From NCBI GenBank assembly GCA_950295325.1, contig OX485803.1:63379554-63443553 (forward strand): 64,000 nucleotides of DNA, written 5' to 3'. The notes under the pieces are model-generated. The model was given only the letters and a program-made list of their open reading frames with translations. It was not told the DNA's origin and did not search any database. This DNA comes from Polytrichum commune. Lineage: Eukaryota > Streptophyta > Polytrichopsida > Polytrichales > Polytrichaceae. Positions 1-11,335 of the stretch are shown here, piece after piece. Position numbers and translations under genes: made by a program. How positions within the stretch are numbered: position 1 is the first letter of the stretch; each line of letters begins with the position of its first letter.

Positions 1-500
1 GGTATAGCAGAGTCATCCGGCTATCCCAATGCACCTACAAGAACTCGCTCCGGAGATTTTCAAGTAGGTTTTAGTTAAGCAGCTTTCACACATGTTCATT
101 GTTTTATCTACCAAGCAATGAACGTTTGGTTTGTTTTTGTCCCATCCCCAAATGCTTTACTACTACCCTATCTTACCATCGGTTTTTGTTAATGGAGCTC
201 CTCGTGCCCTCATAGCTAAGACTAAGAAGTAACCGATTACAAGGGCGGGAGGCAACACCTCTAAAGGTCCTCCATTCTTGCCTCATGTTCAGGTACGGAT
301 GGGAGGGTGGGTCGGTGCTTGAGGCTTAAAACCTCCACTTTTAAGCCATGCCACATCATTCGCGAACTAGGCTCGGCACTAGATAATGTCAATGGTGTGA
401 AGGCCAGGTTGTTAGAACCAACTTTTAGTCTTATAGCTAAAGTCAAGTAAGAAGGGGCCATAATTAAGCTCGATAGTGGACATAATTGTTGGGAGAAACC
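1..500. other. Gene-free left edge
   Basis: I see no exon chain, RNA gene or element boundary here. The short open frames lack codon bias and recognisable motifs. Confidence 0.5.
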
Positions 501-655
501 TATATGACCACTTAATGAGCACGAGAATGTTCACTGTTGGCAATGAATGAGATATTCATACAACCTCCAAAAAGTATGAAGCATATGACTATGGGCACGA
601 TTTGGATTTGCTAATCATCTCGCTCGCGACTAATCACGTGTTTCATATCTCCCTA
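501..655 (+). repeat. Dispersed repeat A, copy 1
   Basis: This stretch aligns with 30,769-30,912 in the same orientation. Both run through ATATGACCA, TTAATGAGCA, GATATTCATA, CTCCAAAAA, TTTGGATTT and CTAATCAT in that order, with substitutions and small gaps between. It is an old, diverged dispersed repeat with no visible termini. I cannot assign a class. Confidence 0.6.
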
Positions 656-715
656 GAGAGAAAGGTGTCCGAATTAGGCACACCTACCGTCCATATTGTG
701 AACACGTACCCGACG

Positions 716-945
716 GTGGCCATCAAAGTTGCACATCGGCACATGGGAGGGGCAGTCGGGGACGATTGTGATGAGGGTGTGGGGGCAGATTGATGAGCAA
801 TTCCCATCACAAAACTGAAGTTCATGGCACAGCTTTAACACCGCTTTGCAGGGTGCGTCTTGCTTGTCAAGTAGTAATCTGGTACCACTAAGTATCACGA
901 GAATCCAAAGCCCCGACAATGGCCTTTTGTGATCACAAAGGGTGA
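716..945 (+). repeat. Dispersed repeat B, copy 1
   Basis: This aligns in direct orientation with 4,588-4,818. Shared landmarks in order include GTGGCCAT, TCACATC/GCACATC, GGCAGTC, GGGACRATTGT, GCAGATT, ATGAGC, TTCCC, CACTTTGCAG/CGCTTTGCAG, CTTGTCAA and GAGAATC. No termini or coding potential are seen, and the class is unknown. Confidence 0.6.
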
Positions 946-988
946 AGTGGGAGCAATGAACCGACTCCTCCACTAAATATGATACTTA

Positions 989-1519
989 GGGCCACTTGCT
1001 TTACACCTAGAGGCCGGGCCAATTCCCCTTGAGGTCGATTGCATGAAATTTTAGCCCCTTTTGGGTTGGAGGCTGGTCTCAACTACACATTATAATAAGA
1101 TTATAATGGGGGTCAATTTTTTCATATGTAAAGGCCTTAGGGTCAGGAAGCCAGGTCGATTCAATTAATCTAGCATAATCCAATGGATCTAGCATAATCT
1201 AGTGTAGAGTTGTTCATATTTCCACATAAATTAATGGATATGGTTCGCTAAAAATCATATTTTATTCAAAAATAAATAAAAATGGAATTTGACATTGGTC
1301 CTTAGGCCAAGAATTGGCCTTCCATTTTGGGTGCACCCAATTCAATGAGCTCGGGCCGTGTCATACCAAGCATTTTTTGATTAAAAAATTCATACCACCA
1401 ACTCGGCCCGGCCTCTAGGTGTAAAGGGGCTGGGGTTGATTTCAGCCTTTTAACCAATCACAAGGATTTCAAACCTCTTACACAACGAATTGGCCCGGCC
1501 TCTAGGTGTAAAACAGCCC
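989..1519. mobile_element. Tourist-like MITE, nested in an older repeat
   Basis: The element is 531 bp. The left end begins GGGCCACTTGC then TTTACACCTAGAGGCCGGGC; the right end is the inverse, TTTACACCTAGAGGCCGGGC preceded by GGGCTGT. It is flanked by TTA at 986-988 and 1,520-1,522, the duplication expected of PIF/Harbinger elements. The interrupted host sequence has an uninterrupted relative near 53,765-53,775. There is no coding sequence, so it is non-autonomous. Confidence 0.85.
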
Positions 1520-1522
1520 TTA

Positions 1523-1880
1523 GTGTCACCGATTCTAATTGTCTTGCTCGATACTAATTGTAAACCGTGGTACCGTGTCACCAACACTAAATGTTAACCC
1601 AACATTATTTATCATCACTTGTAAAAGGGAAAAAAAAGAAAAGAAAAAGTTTGGGATTACATATTTACAATTGTTGTAATTACTGTCACTTACCAGGTGA
1701 TTTTTCATCCCAATTTCAATCATCCATGCCAATATTGCATCACAAGTTGTTGATAAGAGAATGTAGGGTTTTGGCCAATGGATGAACTCATCCATCGTCC
1801 ATGGAACTCTTTTTTCACTTGTTCATAAGAAGTGTCATCCAAAAAGTTACCATAGTGACATAAAATAGCATATAATAGCA
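1523..1880 (+). repeat. Older CACTAAAT-type repeat, right part
   Basis: This aligns with 53,773-54,040: CACCGATTC, ATACTAATTGTA, CAACACTAAATGT, CTTGTAAA, GGATGAACT and TTCATAAGAAGTG occur in the same order. The left part of the repeat lies before 989 and was separated by the Tourist-like insertion. Frequent CACTAAAT/ATTTAGTG words link it to the MITE at 2,041-2,367. Confidence 0.65.
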
Positions 1881-1904
1881 CTAAATAGCAAAGTTAGTGT
1901 AGTT

Positions 1905-2420
1905 ACAGGTGAACCGGTTGAGTTTGAGAAATAATCGCTTTGAATTCAAGACTTGTGGATAATTACCGATCGTGCTAGAGGAATCTATGGGATATACCTC
2001 GAATCGATGAAGAAAAACCGAAAGATGATCATAACATGTAACTACACAAAATATGATATTTAGTGTTCAATACACTAAATACGAACGCATACACTAAATA
2101 TCAATAACCCGATGAAAGTAAGTAACATTAAATGTAAACCCAAACACTAAATATCAACTACAACAATATGTGGAAGTCACATGTTTGAATTTAGTGTTAG
2201 TGAGGATATGAAAAAAAAAGTTATAATAAGAGAAGTGGCAGTAGGGAAGGTAGCGACACATTTATGTCTAACACTAATTGTTAAAGAATTGAAAATTAGT
2301 GCTGAGCATGGTAGGGTGATACCAACACTAAATATAATCAAACACTAAATATCATATTTTGTGTAGTTGGAAACACTAGGATTTTGACCGATTATGCCCA
2401 AAATCTCCTAGACATTGGGT
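1905..2420 (+). repeat. Repeat family E, copy 1 (split by a MITE)
   Basis: The left portion (GAACCGGTTGAGTTTGAGAA, then AGAGGAATCTATGG) and the right portion (GAAACACTAGGATTTTGACC, ATTATGC) are continuous in the relative at 55,512-55,690. Here they are separated by the element at 2,041-2,367. Other copies in inverse orientation are at 10,740-10,935, 56,400-56,700 and 63,660-63,830. The class is unknown; one copy adjoins an ankyrin-like reading frame. Confidence 0.65.
2041..2367. mobile_element. MITE with perfect 27-bp terminal inverted repeats
   Basis: The left end (2,041-2,067, starting ACTACACAAAATATGATATT) and right end (2,341-2,367) are exact inverse complements over 27 bases. The 327-bp body contains several internal CACTAAAT words and no coding potential. 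No clear target duplication is visible, so the superfamily is open. Confidence 0.8.
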
Positions 2421-3814
2421 GAAGTGGAGATACGGATGGCCAAGCCTACATGCAATATAATAACTGCCGTTGTTAATTCCCAAAGACTTACCTCATGTGC
2501 TACAGTAACCTTCCGCTTAAGTATGCACCCGTTTAAGTACGCATCCCGGTTAAGTACGCATTTTTTGGCAAAAAAATTAGGGTTCAAGATTTCTTAGTTG
2601 AACATGTTGTGAATCGTCATTTGGTGTAAGTTTTGAAGTTTTTTTGCATTTGGCTTTGAGGTCGACTGCTCGCGATTTGGGAAACCCTAAATCCTAAAGT
2701 ACGCACCTACCAGCTAAGTACGCACAAACTGCGCATGTTCAAGTTGCGTACTTAAGCGGGAGGTTACTACACTTCCCAAAGGTTGATGTGATAACACGAT
2801 GCAACGAGAGTTTAGAATTGGGAAGATTGCTCGGTTAAATGCAAACCACTCTAATAAATGATCCAATCCTGGAAGTCTCACTTGGGGGAGAAACACACAC
2901 AAATATAATATGAACATATAGATATCAATCTACTATCATTTTGCAGAATTTTGACATGTTAGTTCCTCTAAGCATGTGAGAGGCCTTATCTAAGCCTCGA
3001 CATGCACATATAACATGATTTTGAGTTGTTTTATTTCCTATTTTAGTCGATTGTGTCGAGAGTGAACCCATCTAAAGTCAACTTTCTCATTTTATGATTG
3101 GTTGTGTACCTTTATGTTATTGAATAACTTGTGTTTAAATATACGACCTCTTGTGACTTTAGATGCAAATACATGATTAGTATACTAATCATCAATGTGA
3201 AATATGACTCCGTTTTCATCTCTCTCTCTCATTGATGTAAAATAGTTGACTTCATAACATTCCGAACCCATGACTTTAGACACGGCGAGGACTAGTAGAA
3301 ATCGTGTAAATATGTTATACATTGAGACACTTTAGTCCTTCAACCCTTAGTTGGTCAAGGGGGGCCATAATGGGTCTTAAGATGTCATACAAAGGCTTTT
3401 GATGATGCTTGTTGTTAGTTTAGATTGAGAATATATTGAAGAATAGGCCTAAAATAGCTCAATTATCAAGTGCACTATTCAAATCAAAGCATACACATAT
3501 GCACAAAAGAATAGTGAGAGATGTGAGTTTGTATAAATGACCTAGGGTCAATGCACATCACATACATCGTACTGGCCAAGGATTCATGGTGTCTACATAG
3601 ACTCGTTCATTAGAAAGGTGTAAACACATTGAAACTTACATTTAGAAGGTTGGATTTCGAAAATGGCATCCCAAATCAATTGGAACAAATTAACTCTCAA
3701 ACTCCTTAGGGATTTGTCTTTCATGCAACCTCATCATCCATGATGATGAGTTTAGATCGACGCCACGAATCCCAAGCCTACACAATCAAACATCGTTACA
3801 TTTGAATGTAGTTC
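2421..3814. other. Gene-free stretch
   Basis: I found no exon series or structured element. There is a small repetition of 'AAGTACGCA' words at 2,520-2,760 and a short (TC)n run near 3,220-3,232. Confidence 0.45.
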
Positions 3815-3855
3815 ATACCTTTCTCGGCCTTTTGGCTAAGATCAAGTGTAGTATC
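3815..3855 (+). pseudogene. U2 snRNA 5' fragment (truncated)
   Basis: Bases 3,815-3,855 match the first ~41 nucleotides of eukaryotic U2 snRNA as I know it, starting ATACCTTTCTCGGCCTTTTG and ending AAGTGTAGTATC. This covers the stem I region and the branch-point recognition sequence GTAGTA. The match stops abruptly: what follows (ACTCCGGAGTTC) is not the U2 stem IIa or Sm-site region. I do not see a plant upstream sequence element (GTCCCACATCG) or a well-placed TATA box. It is therefore a truncated copy, not a working gene. Confidence 0.8.
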
Positions 3856-4587
3856 ACTCCGGAGTTCTTGTTCTTCCTCTGAATTTAGTTTACTTTAAAA
3901 TATATATATACTTAACGTCACATGTAGAACATAGATTTATGCTAGATAGAAGTTTATTCTCATGTATATGATCAAATTTGACTTTTGATATTTGTTTGAG
4001 AATCATCAAAGACTTAAACAAGCCATAGAACACATATTGGTTACAAGTCAATATGAGCCTTCTATTGGCTCTGTCTGTAGGACATAGGCTATGCATCAAC
4101 TTCTTCGTTTCAAGAGCAAATTTCCTAACCACTTTGCGTTCACACATGGACGTTACTTGTTCTTGTTATTTTTGGTCGACTTTATTTAAAGTGGATGTTA
4201 ACTATAATTAGATATGTATATGTATGTATGTATGTATATGTATATATAGAACTATAATTGCTCCCTAAAATGCATTGAAAGAAATCTAGTTAACTATAGT
4301 TATTTCGACAATTCTTGATTATTTATTCTAAAAATTTCAAGTGATATCAAAATCCTTGACCTGCATTTGAGAAGAAGGTGCACAAAATCCAAGAAAGGTT
4401 TGGTATAGCAAATAGCCATGGATTGGCATGAGCAAAGTGGACAACTATAATTGTAGTCTTTCATAGTAAAGGACAGAGCCTCACGGTTCTACCGTTTTAT
4501 TGTTTTTAGGATGTCAAGCTTCACTGCTTGTTGGTAAATCCCCAAATGTGTTTATTTATTAAACTAAGAACAATTTTATAACAACAC
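3856..4587. other. Gene-free stretch with a short microsatellite
   Basis: There is a TATG/TATA-type microsatellite at about 4,207-4,250. Nothing else is recognisable. Confidence 0.45.
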
Positions 4588-4818
4588 GTGGCCATAAAAT
4601 TTTCACATCAGCACATGAATTGGCAGTCTGGGACAATTGTATGGGACGAGTGTGTTTCGGGGGTGATGTTGTTGGCAGATTTATGAGCCATTTCCCTCAC
4701 AAACTGACGTTCACTGTGAAACTTAAAACCCACTTTGCAGGCTTGACCTTGTCAAACAATTGGGTATCACAAAATACCATGAGAATCTAAAGCCTTGACA
4801 TGGTCCCCATAAAGGTAA
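4588..4818 (+). repeat. Dispersed repeat B, copy 2
   Basis: This is the counterpart of 716-945, ending a few bases before the Tourist-like element at 4,824. Confidence 0.6.
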
Positions 4819-4823
4819 ATTAA

Positions 4824-5328
4824 GGGCCACTTCACACACGAGCCAAGAGCCGTGACCATGAAATTGTGAGAGCCCAAAAGAAAGTGTCCAAAGGCCGTCC
4901 CAACACACCTCCAAAATCATGTAGTGTGGTCACGGGCCCTCAAGTGTAGTGTGAAGTCACATGTGACCGGGCCCTCAACCAAATGCTATTCCAATGAACT
5001 TCTATTAAAGCGGGTCCTCACACATGATAAAATAAAATAAATCAACGGGTTGTGAGCGTTTGGAGTGCCATGGTCTCCTGGTTTTGTGTTAGGCCTACCT
5101 CCAAAAGGCGGTTTTTTGTTTTTAAATAGTTTGAGTGACCATGAATCGTGATCCACTTGATACCATGTAGGAATCCATGTAGATTTTACATCCATCTTGC
5201 ATTTACATACTCCGTTGGTCCCTCAAGCGTAGTGTGAAGCAAACTTGGACCGGCTCCGCCTTTTCCACCAAGGAGAGTGCTTGAAGTGTAATGCTCACGG
5301 GCTCTCAGTCTGGTGTGTGAAGTGGCCC
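4824..5328. mobile_element. Tourist-like MITE, family T1 copy 1
   Basis: The 505-bp element has terminal inverted repeats beginning GGGCCACTTCACACAC at both ends and is flanked by TAA at 4,821-4,823 and 5,329-5,331. The whole element aligns, in the opposite orientation, with 12,372-12,875. Shared interior landmarks are GCATTTGGTTGAGG, CATGTGAC, AAGCCTAACACAAAA and GATTCCTAC/GGAATCC. Termini and TAA duplication are those of the PIF/Harbinger (Tourist) class. There is no transposase. Confidence 0.9.
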
Positions 5329-7620
5329 TAAAGATATGAATTGTCAATTTCAATATGATATAATTAAAGCTGTCAATTCCTATAGTAATAATTAACCATT
5401 GGTTGTGGATTTATTATTATTTACTATTTGGAGTTCTGCAATGCTTTGATATTTTTTTTACTTATAGTCTCACCATTTTCATGTAGATTTTCACCAAACA
5501 AGATTGTTCATGTTCAATCAATTTGCCTATTTTCGGGAATTTTTGTATATATACAATGAAGAGTATCTAATATACAATGGGCAACATGGTGTTGGTGACA
5601 TCGTCGTCTTGCCGTTCTAAGAACGGCCAGCCATTGACAACGGCATGTTAAGCGGATGGTCTGTAGATGGTCCGGGATATTGATTCACATGATAGGTGTA
5701 TCGGGCATGTGTTTATAATAAACACCGGGGACATGGCTATAGTTCAATTGGATCTTTAGACGTTGCAAAAGTCAATTGTGATTTATCTAAATGGGGTGAA
5801 ATAACACATGCAATTGCATAATTCATAAGTTGTTATGTGACCTTAGTTGCAACTAATGTGTGTTGCATGTTATCTCTTGGATCATGAAATGTGAGTTATC
5901 AACAACCGCCATTTAGCTCATATGTTACTAGTTTATATGCTTCACATACCGTCCTACCTAAGCGGCTTTTATACAAATTATATTATACGATAAAGGACCA
6001 TAGATTGCAAAAGCTACATATTTGTAGCCAACGAGATTTTACAAAACATCTTTTGGGAAAATGTCGATTTTCAATTTTGTCAAAGTTTGCTTTTTGGACA
6101 TAATATGACACACTCGAATCTTAGATTCAAAACCGCCTAAGTGGGACAATCATCATGAGGTAAAAAAAGAAAATGTGAAGATGACATCATTTTAAACTCT
6201 TAAAGGCCGGCCTCGTGGCAATAATGCTATAAACACCGGCTCCCAGTAGAGCAAGCATAAACAAAGAACCTCTTCACCCTCATACTACTGCCCCTTTTCA
6301 AGAGTGGACTCTATGTACATGACAAAATCACCTCTCCTTAGGTGTGTGTGGACGTGTCAAAAGGACATTTGTCTCAAAGTTGTGCATTGTAAGGATGCAT
6401 TTCCTAGTTAGTCTCCAAAGCCAAAGTTATTGATGGCCCGGGTCAAAACCATGTGAGGCCCCCTAAAGCTAGTGTTTGCTCGAACACACTTATCCCTTAT
6501 TTGGTTATGGTAGTGGGAGGTTGATCATTTGTCGATGCATGCTTGGGATTTTGTCCAAGACATGAGGGTGATGGGGGTATTTAACTTGGTGAGGGGAGGA
6601 CTTATTTTGTTGAGTGCATGTATCCTCCCCCTCCCCCCCCCCTCCTTCAAGATCCAAGACATACCTTAATGGACCTTATTTTTAGGCTCAAAATTGGACC
6701 CAAGCTTGAGAATTGATTTCTTACATCATGAAAGAATTCATTGGAATTAGTTCAACAAGATTTGACAGGAAAATAGTGCCACGATATAGCATGCCAAGTA
6801 GCCATGCCAACTTGTTGGGCAATATATCCGGTAGCGGAATCGTTGAGTATGAGTCCCTAACATTCATCGCCCTCACCATACAAAGAGGGCATGACGTGCA
6901 AAATGGAGAGTCCTCCCTGCTAGAAATGCATTGCTTACTATGGGAGCTTTATCAATGCCACAACTTTACTTTGTTTTTCTCAATGGTGGCAAGACCCAAC
7001 TCAGCTTTGTACCAAACACTCACCACAAGCATACAAGTGTTGGGCAATTGACTTCCATCACCAAGGACACTTACAATTGATCTCCATAACAATAGATTTA
7101 CATATTTCCCTTTACCAACATGGAATGATTTGCCTAGGATTCATATGCTAGTAGTGACTATACGAGGACTACATCCATTTGTTGGCCAAGAAATTACATG
7201 TGCCGACCACGCCACGATTTGTTGGTGGCGGAAGCATTGCCCTACTTGTGTTGGAGCATGCTCTTAGCAACACTTGAGTTTTTCATACATTTGGCTCGGA
7301 CTAGGTAGAGTAAACTCCTTGACCCCCAAAAAATAATCCCAACTAATAGATTTACTCAATTTTGGAGTTAAGTCTTTGGTCTTGGACCCTAGTGCAAACC
7401 CACCCTACAAAAGTTATGAAAAAATAGGGCATCATCTAGCTGTGTGTTGCATAGGCAAGCATGCCTACATTGGTATACATACAATTGAGGTAGGCAAACC
7501 CATTTCTGTTACACTTGAGCAATTTTGCATAAGTGTAGTACAAATGTAATACTAGAGTGGATGTTCATAGGTATGGACATTGATATCACAACATTTACCC
7601 CCCCCCCAACACACACACAT
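5329..7620. other. Gene-free stretch
   Basis: No exon chain or element ends were found in about 2.3 kb. There is a C-rich run near 6,626-6,643. The open frame at 6,713-7,051 (112 codons) has no recognisable motif. Confidence 0.45.
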
Positions 7621-8345
7621 AAGTTTTGAAAATGATGTAAATTACCAAAGGCAAGATTCTCTCCCAATCCATATTCATAGCACATGTCGACCTATTTCTA
7701 GTAACTGGGTGACAAAAACGTGAGCACAAATCCATGCCCTTATCAAAGAACCCAAATCCTGGTCCTTTTAACTTACTTTTTCCATCACGCCGCATATGAG
7801 ACTACATAGAGTAGACATACCCATTTTTGATACCCTTCCCAATCTTTATACACATAGTCCCCTACAATCGTGAAGTTCCACACACGTAATTGTCGTTTTC
7901 TAACGTGATGGAACAAGTCATGAAGAATCACACTTGTAAATCGTCTCATTCGGCGTGAGAGAAATTAATAAGTTAAAAGGGCATGGATTTGGGTTCTTTA
8001 AAACGGGCACTAATTGTACTCAAATCTTTGTCTCCTAGTTATTGGAAATATGTCAACCTATGCTATGAATATGGGTCAGGAAGAATCTTGCCTTCGAAAA
8101 TTTACAATAATTTCAAAAACTTGGAAATGAAATGTGGTTTTTGTTGTTGAGCATGGTGATATCAATTTCTAGCCGTGTGGAAAACACCCCAATATCGTAC
8201 ATGTACCACACTTCTGCGAAGTTGCTTAAGTTAAAGGAAATATGTTTGTCTACTCTATATGATTCTACTCTATGTTTTTCCTCATCACGTTAGAAAATGA
8301 TAGCAATAGATATGGAACTTCACGGCTATAGGCGATTCCATGTAT
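7621..8345. repeat. Interleaved inverted repeats
   Basis: Block a (7,621-7,776) recurs as its inverse complement at 7,969-8,124. Shared words are GGCAAGATTC/GAATCTTGCC, CCATATTCATAGCA/TGCTATGAATATGG and CTTTTAACTTA/TAAGTTAAAAG. Block b (about 7,800-7,912) recurs inverted at about 8,244-8,345 (CTAACGTGATG/CATCACGTTAG, GTGAAGTTCCA/TGGAACTTCAC). The order a b a' b' is not a simple hairpin. Confidence 0.65.
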
Positions 8346-8579
8346 TAAGATCGAGGGGTTATCATAAACATACATGTCTACCATAAGGGTTTAATGCCAA
8401 GGGTGGGTCGAACATGCATTCCAATCACGCTGATCACATGGTCATCGTTTCTTCTCTCTCTATGTCTACCATAGGTTGCATCCACAAGAGATTGCCTCTT
8501 TACCCATGCAAATTACCTTGGATCAAAATCATACTACAAAGACTTATAACTTTATTACCAAATGTGTCCGTTAGAAACC

Positions 8580-9715
8580 ACAGTTAAAAACAATTAATGT
8601 AGTTTGTTATTGTGGTGTTAAATGTTTGAATTAGTGTGGAATGTTGACAAATTAGTGTGGGGCAACCCTAATGGCACATACATATTAGTGTGGCTGGCTC
8701 AACCGGTCATCCACTGGAAATGCCGCCTAATTAAGGAAGACAAAAGACACAACAAAGTGACCAAAAGGCCCCGCCGGCTTCACTGAAGTTAAGCTAGCCC
8801 ACTTGAACCCTTCTTACAAGTATGGAAGACCCATTCCTCTTCATGGAAATAGTTGGGGAATAAGAGACCTAGGAGACCTAAATGAGGGCCGGTTCACATG
8901 GGATCCCAAGTCCACTTAGGTCAATCCGTGCAATCTCAACCGTTGAAAGCATGGAAATTAGGACTTGCCACTTCACCCACGGGTCCCTGAGTCCTAAGTC
9001 TCAGGTATGACATGGATGCCTACGTGGCAACTTTTTTTGGAGGCGAGGTTTGGGATTTGTGTTGAGAGTTGGGCTGTGCAAAAAGCTACAACCAACTCTC
9101 AACACAAGTCCAACAGACTATTTTTCATAAAACAATCGAGATCCAATTATAATGATAATTAGACGTATTTTAATGGTTTCCTGAGGTTCAAAAGTTGGGA
9201 CTTGGGGCTCCATGTGAACCGGCCTTGAGTTTCATAAAGGTGGAGGCCAATAGTAGCATGTGACTTGTCTTGGGGTGTTTGTCAATTACACTAAATAGTC
9301 CTACTAGTGTGAAAATAAATAGCATGGACCACACTAGTTTTCTAGTCAAGGTGGAGTAAACGTGGGTCCAAGACCCCGGTCTTATCCCAAGTCTTCATGA
9401 AGACTTCCAACCAACACATTGAATATTAGGTATAAGACAAAAGCAACATAAATAAATGAATTATGCACATTAATTTTATGAAAAAAATCATCAATGTGGT
9501 CCATGCTGATTTTCTACTAAAAAATTAGTGTGGGTTAGAAATTAATGTGACCAACATTAATTCTCATTATGAGAATTAGAGTGGGCAATAGAAAATTATC
9601 TTGGCTTACAAAATAGGACAATTTAGTGGATGTACTTATAACGTTCCAATTGCTACACTAAAAGGATCTTATTGGAATGGGCTGAAAATTAGTGTGGAAA
9701 AAATTAACCCAAATT
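8580..9715. repeat. Cluster of TTAGTGTGG words and a diverged direct repeat
   Basis: TTAGTGTGG or close variants occur near 8,633, 8,652, 8,686, 9,525 and 9,685, with inverse forms (CCACACTA) between them. A block at 9,340-9,500 recurs diverged at about 9,720-9,880 (CCAACACATTGAATATTAGG versus CCAACACTTTGAGTATTAGG). This resembles the repeated subterminal motifs of DNA transposons, but I cannot fix termini. Confidence 0.45.
8886..9225. mobile_element. Tourist-like MITE, family T2
   Basis: The 340-bp element starts GGGCCGGTTCACATGG and ends with the inverse (CCATGTGAACCGGCCT). The inverted repeats continue through CCCAAGTCC. TGA lies immediately outside both ends (8,883-8,885 and 9,226-9,228), a variant of the usual TWA duplication. 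There is no coding capacity. Confidence 0.75.
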
Positions 9716-9978
9716 AATTGTCTAGTAAGGGTAGGAAAAATGTGGGTTGAAGACTCCAGATCTTCCCTTGAGGCATTGTAGAGATTTATAACCAACACTT
9801 TGAGTATTAGGTCAAGGTAAAAAGTAGGTTAAAATTGAACAATTACCCATGTTAAATTTCTATAAAAAAGGTGACCTTAACTAATTTAAGATTAGAGATT
9901 CAACATGGGTTTCAGAATAAATGTTGCTCATATTAATCACTAAATGTTGAAACAAAATCATCCCAAAACCGTCTAAAA

Positions 9979-9992
9979 CAATTTATTCCAAA
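9979..9992. repeat. SINE target-site duplication, left
   Basis: CAATTTATTCCAAA here is repeated exactly at 10,361-10,374, bracketing the SINE between them. Confidence 0.9.
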
Positions 9993-10360
9993 GATAGATA
10001 GAAACTCCGGTCCCTTTTTAGCAAGGGGCCGGTGTGAATAAAGTGTCCGTTCGTAATGCCAATGACCCGATGCCCACTGGACAAGGGGACATTGGGACAA
10101 TACTACTCTCCCCTTTCGAGGATGGACACTATAGTGACACACTATACTAGTTCCTAGCTAGCCACTAGTGCCTTGAAGATACCGGACATGGTATCCCCCC
10201 AAAGGGCTTTGAGGTACCCATACAACAAGGTCCAAGGACCCCCCACCATAGTTGGGTGGACTAAGGCGGTGAGCACCACGCCGGCATGGGGAATAGAACC
10301 CACAACCTCCTCATTGGGGGCCATGAGCCCTAACCACCAAGCCAAGGCCCGTGGTGCCTT
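9993..10360 (-). mobile_element. tRNA-derived SINE, copy 1 (full length)
   Basis: A 368-bp element in minus orientation is bounded by exact 14-bp duplications. Read on the minus strand, its 5' end carries a pol III box A-like TGGCTTGGTGG (10,334-10,344) and box B-like GGTTCTATTCC (10,290-10,300), about 33 nt apart. The 3' end finishes in a short TATC repeat instead of poly(A). The copy at 45,840-46,216 differs at only a handful of positions in ~368 bp. The near identity, full length and intact duplications indicate recent mobility; the mobilising LINE is not obvious. Confidence 0.9.
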
Positions 10361-10739
10361 CAATTTATTCCAAACAAGAAGCTCATAAGAGAAAACCATC
10401 ATCTTTTATCGTAAATTTTTAGTCTTATGAATATGAACACACAAATGAAAGCTCTCTTAATTTTTTTTTAAAAATAATTCATAGGTCCAAAATAAGAAGA
10501 TTATAATGTAAATGTGTACACTTGTATTGTCGGGCAGCGGTGATTGCTTGGATAAAAACATTTGCCTCGACCTTTAGGGGTTAATTCTCATTATGAGAAG
10601 CAACATGGGATTCAGAGAATTACTGTGGCCCCACACTACTAAATAGGATTATTTTATGTACTTCTACCAAGAGTTTTGCGCAAACCCTGTCATCGTATTG
10701 TAAGATCTCATCTACAACACCAATGCCCGGGAAGTTTTT

Positions 10740-10935
10740 GGGCATAGTTAGTCAAGATCCTAATGATTCTAAATCCAACCGGTTACATGTTGACATCTTC
10801 CGATTTGGTTTATTCTTTTGAGGCATATTCCATAGATTCCTCTAAAATGATCAGTAATTCTCTTGTAGTCTCCAGCTTCAACCGGTTTTTTTCTCAAACT
10901 CAACCAATTCATTTGTAACTAACTACCGGTTCTTC
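10740..10935 (-). repeat. Repeat family E, copy 2 (inverse)
   Basis: The minus strand reads GGTTGAGTTTGAGAA, AACCGGTTGAAG, ATTTTAGAGGAATCTATGG and AATATGCCTC, as in 55,512-55,690. Confidence 0.65.
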
Positions 10936-11335
10936 CCGGACATAGTACAACACCTCATATCCCAAGCACTTCATGAAACAACTGACCCAATATAACCTAA
11001 GTTGTCAAATTTCCTTAGAATGTTGGGTAAAATAACCTGTTCCCATTCAAATTTGATTACAAGTGCATTTGTTAGACACACCGATCCAAGCAGACCAGAA
11101 TCGAGCACCTGTAGCATTTCATGAAAACTATTTGTACCCTAACTTAAACGTTATACATACTGGGCAGCACTGAAACACCAACGACTAATTAAGTACTAAG
11201 TAATTAGGCTCCCTTCCTAAACAGACAGCGGTAATTTCATCACCCGTAACATTTACCCAACAATCACAGGTAAATGAGACTCGAATACTAAAATTGCTTG
11301 CTGTTTGATTGACTGTCTGCAAAACTGGGAACTAA
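10936..11335. other. Gene-free stretch
   Basis: I see nothing identifiable here. Confidence 0.45.

Noticed and set aside
10154..10402. Minus-strand 82-codon open frame
   Set aside because: It lies across the SINE at 9,993-10,360; the same peptide recurs at 46,020-46,202 only because the SINE does.
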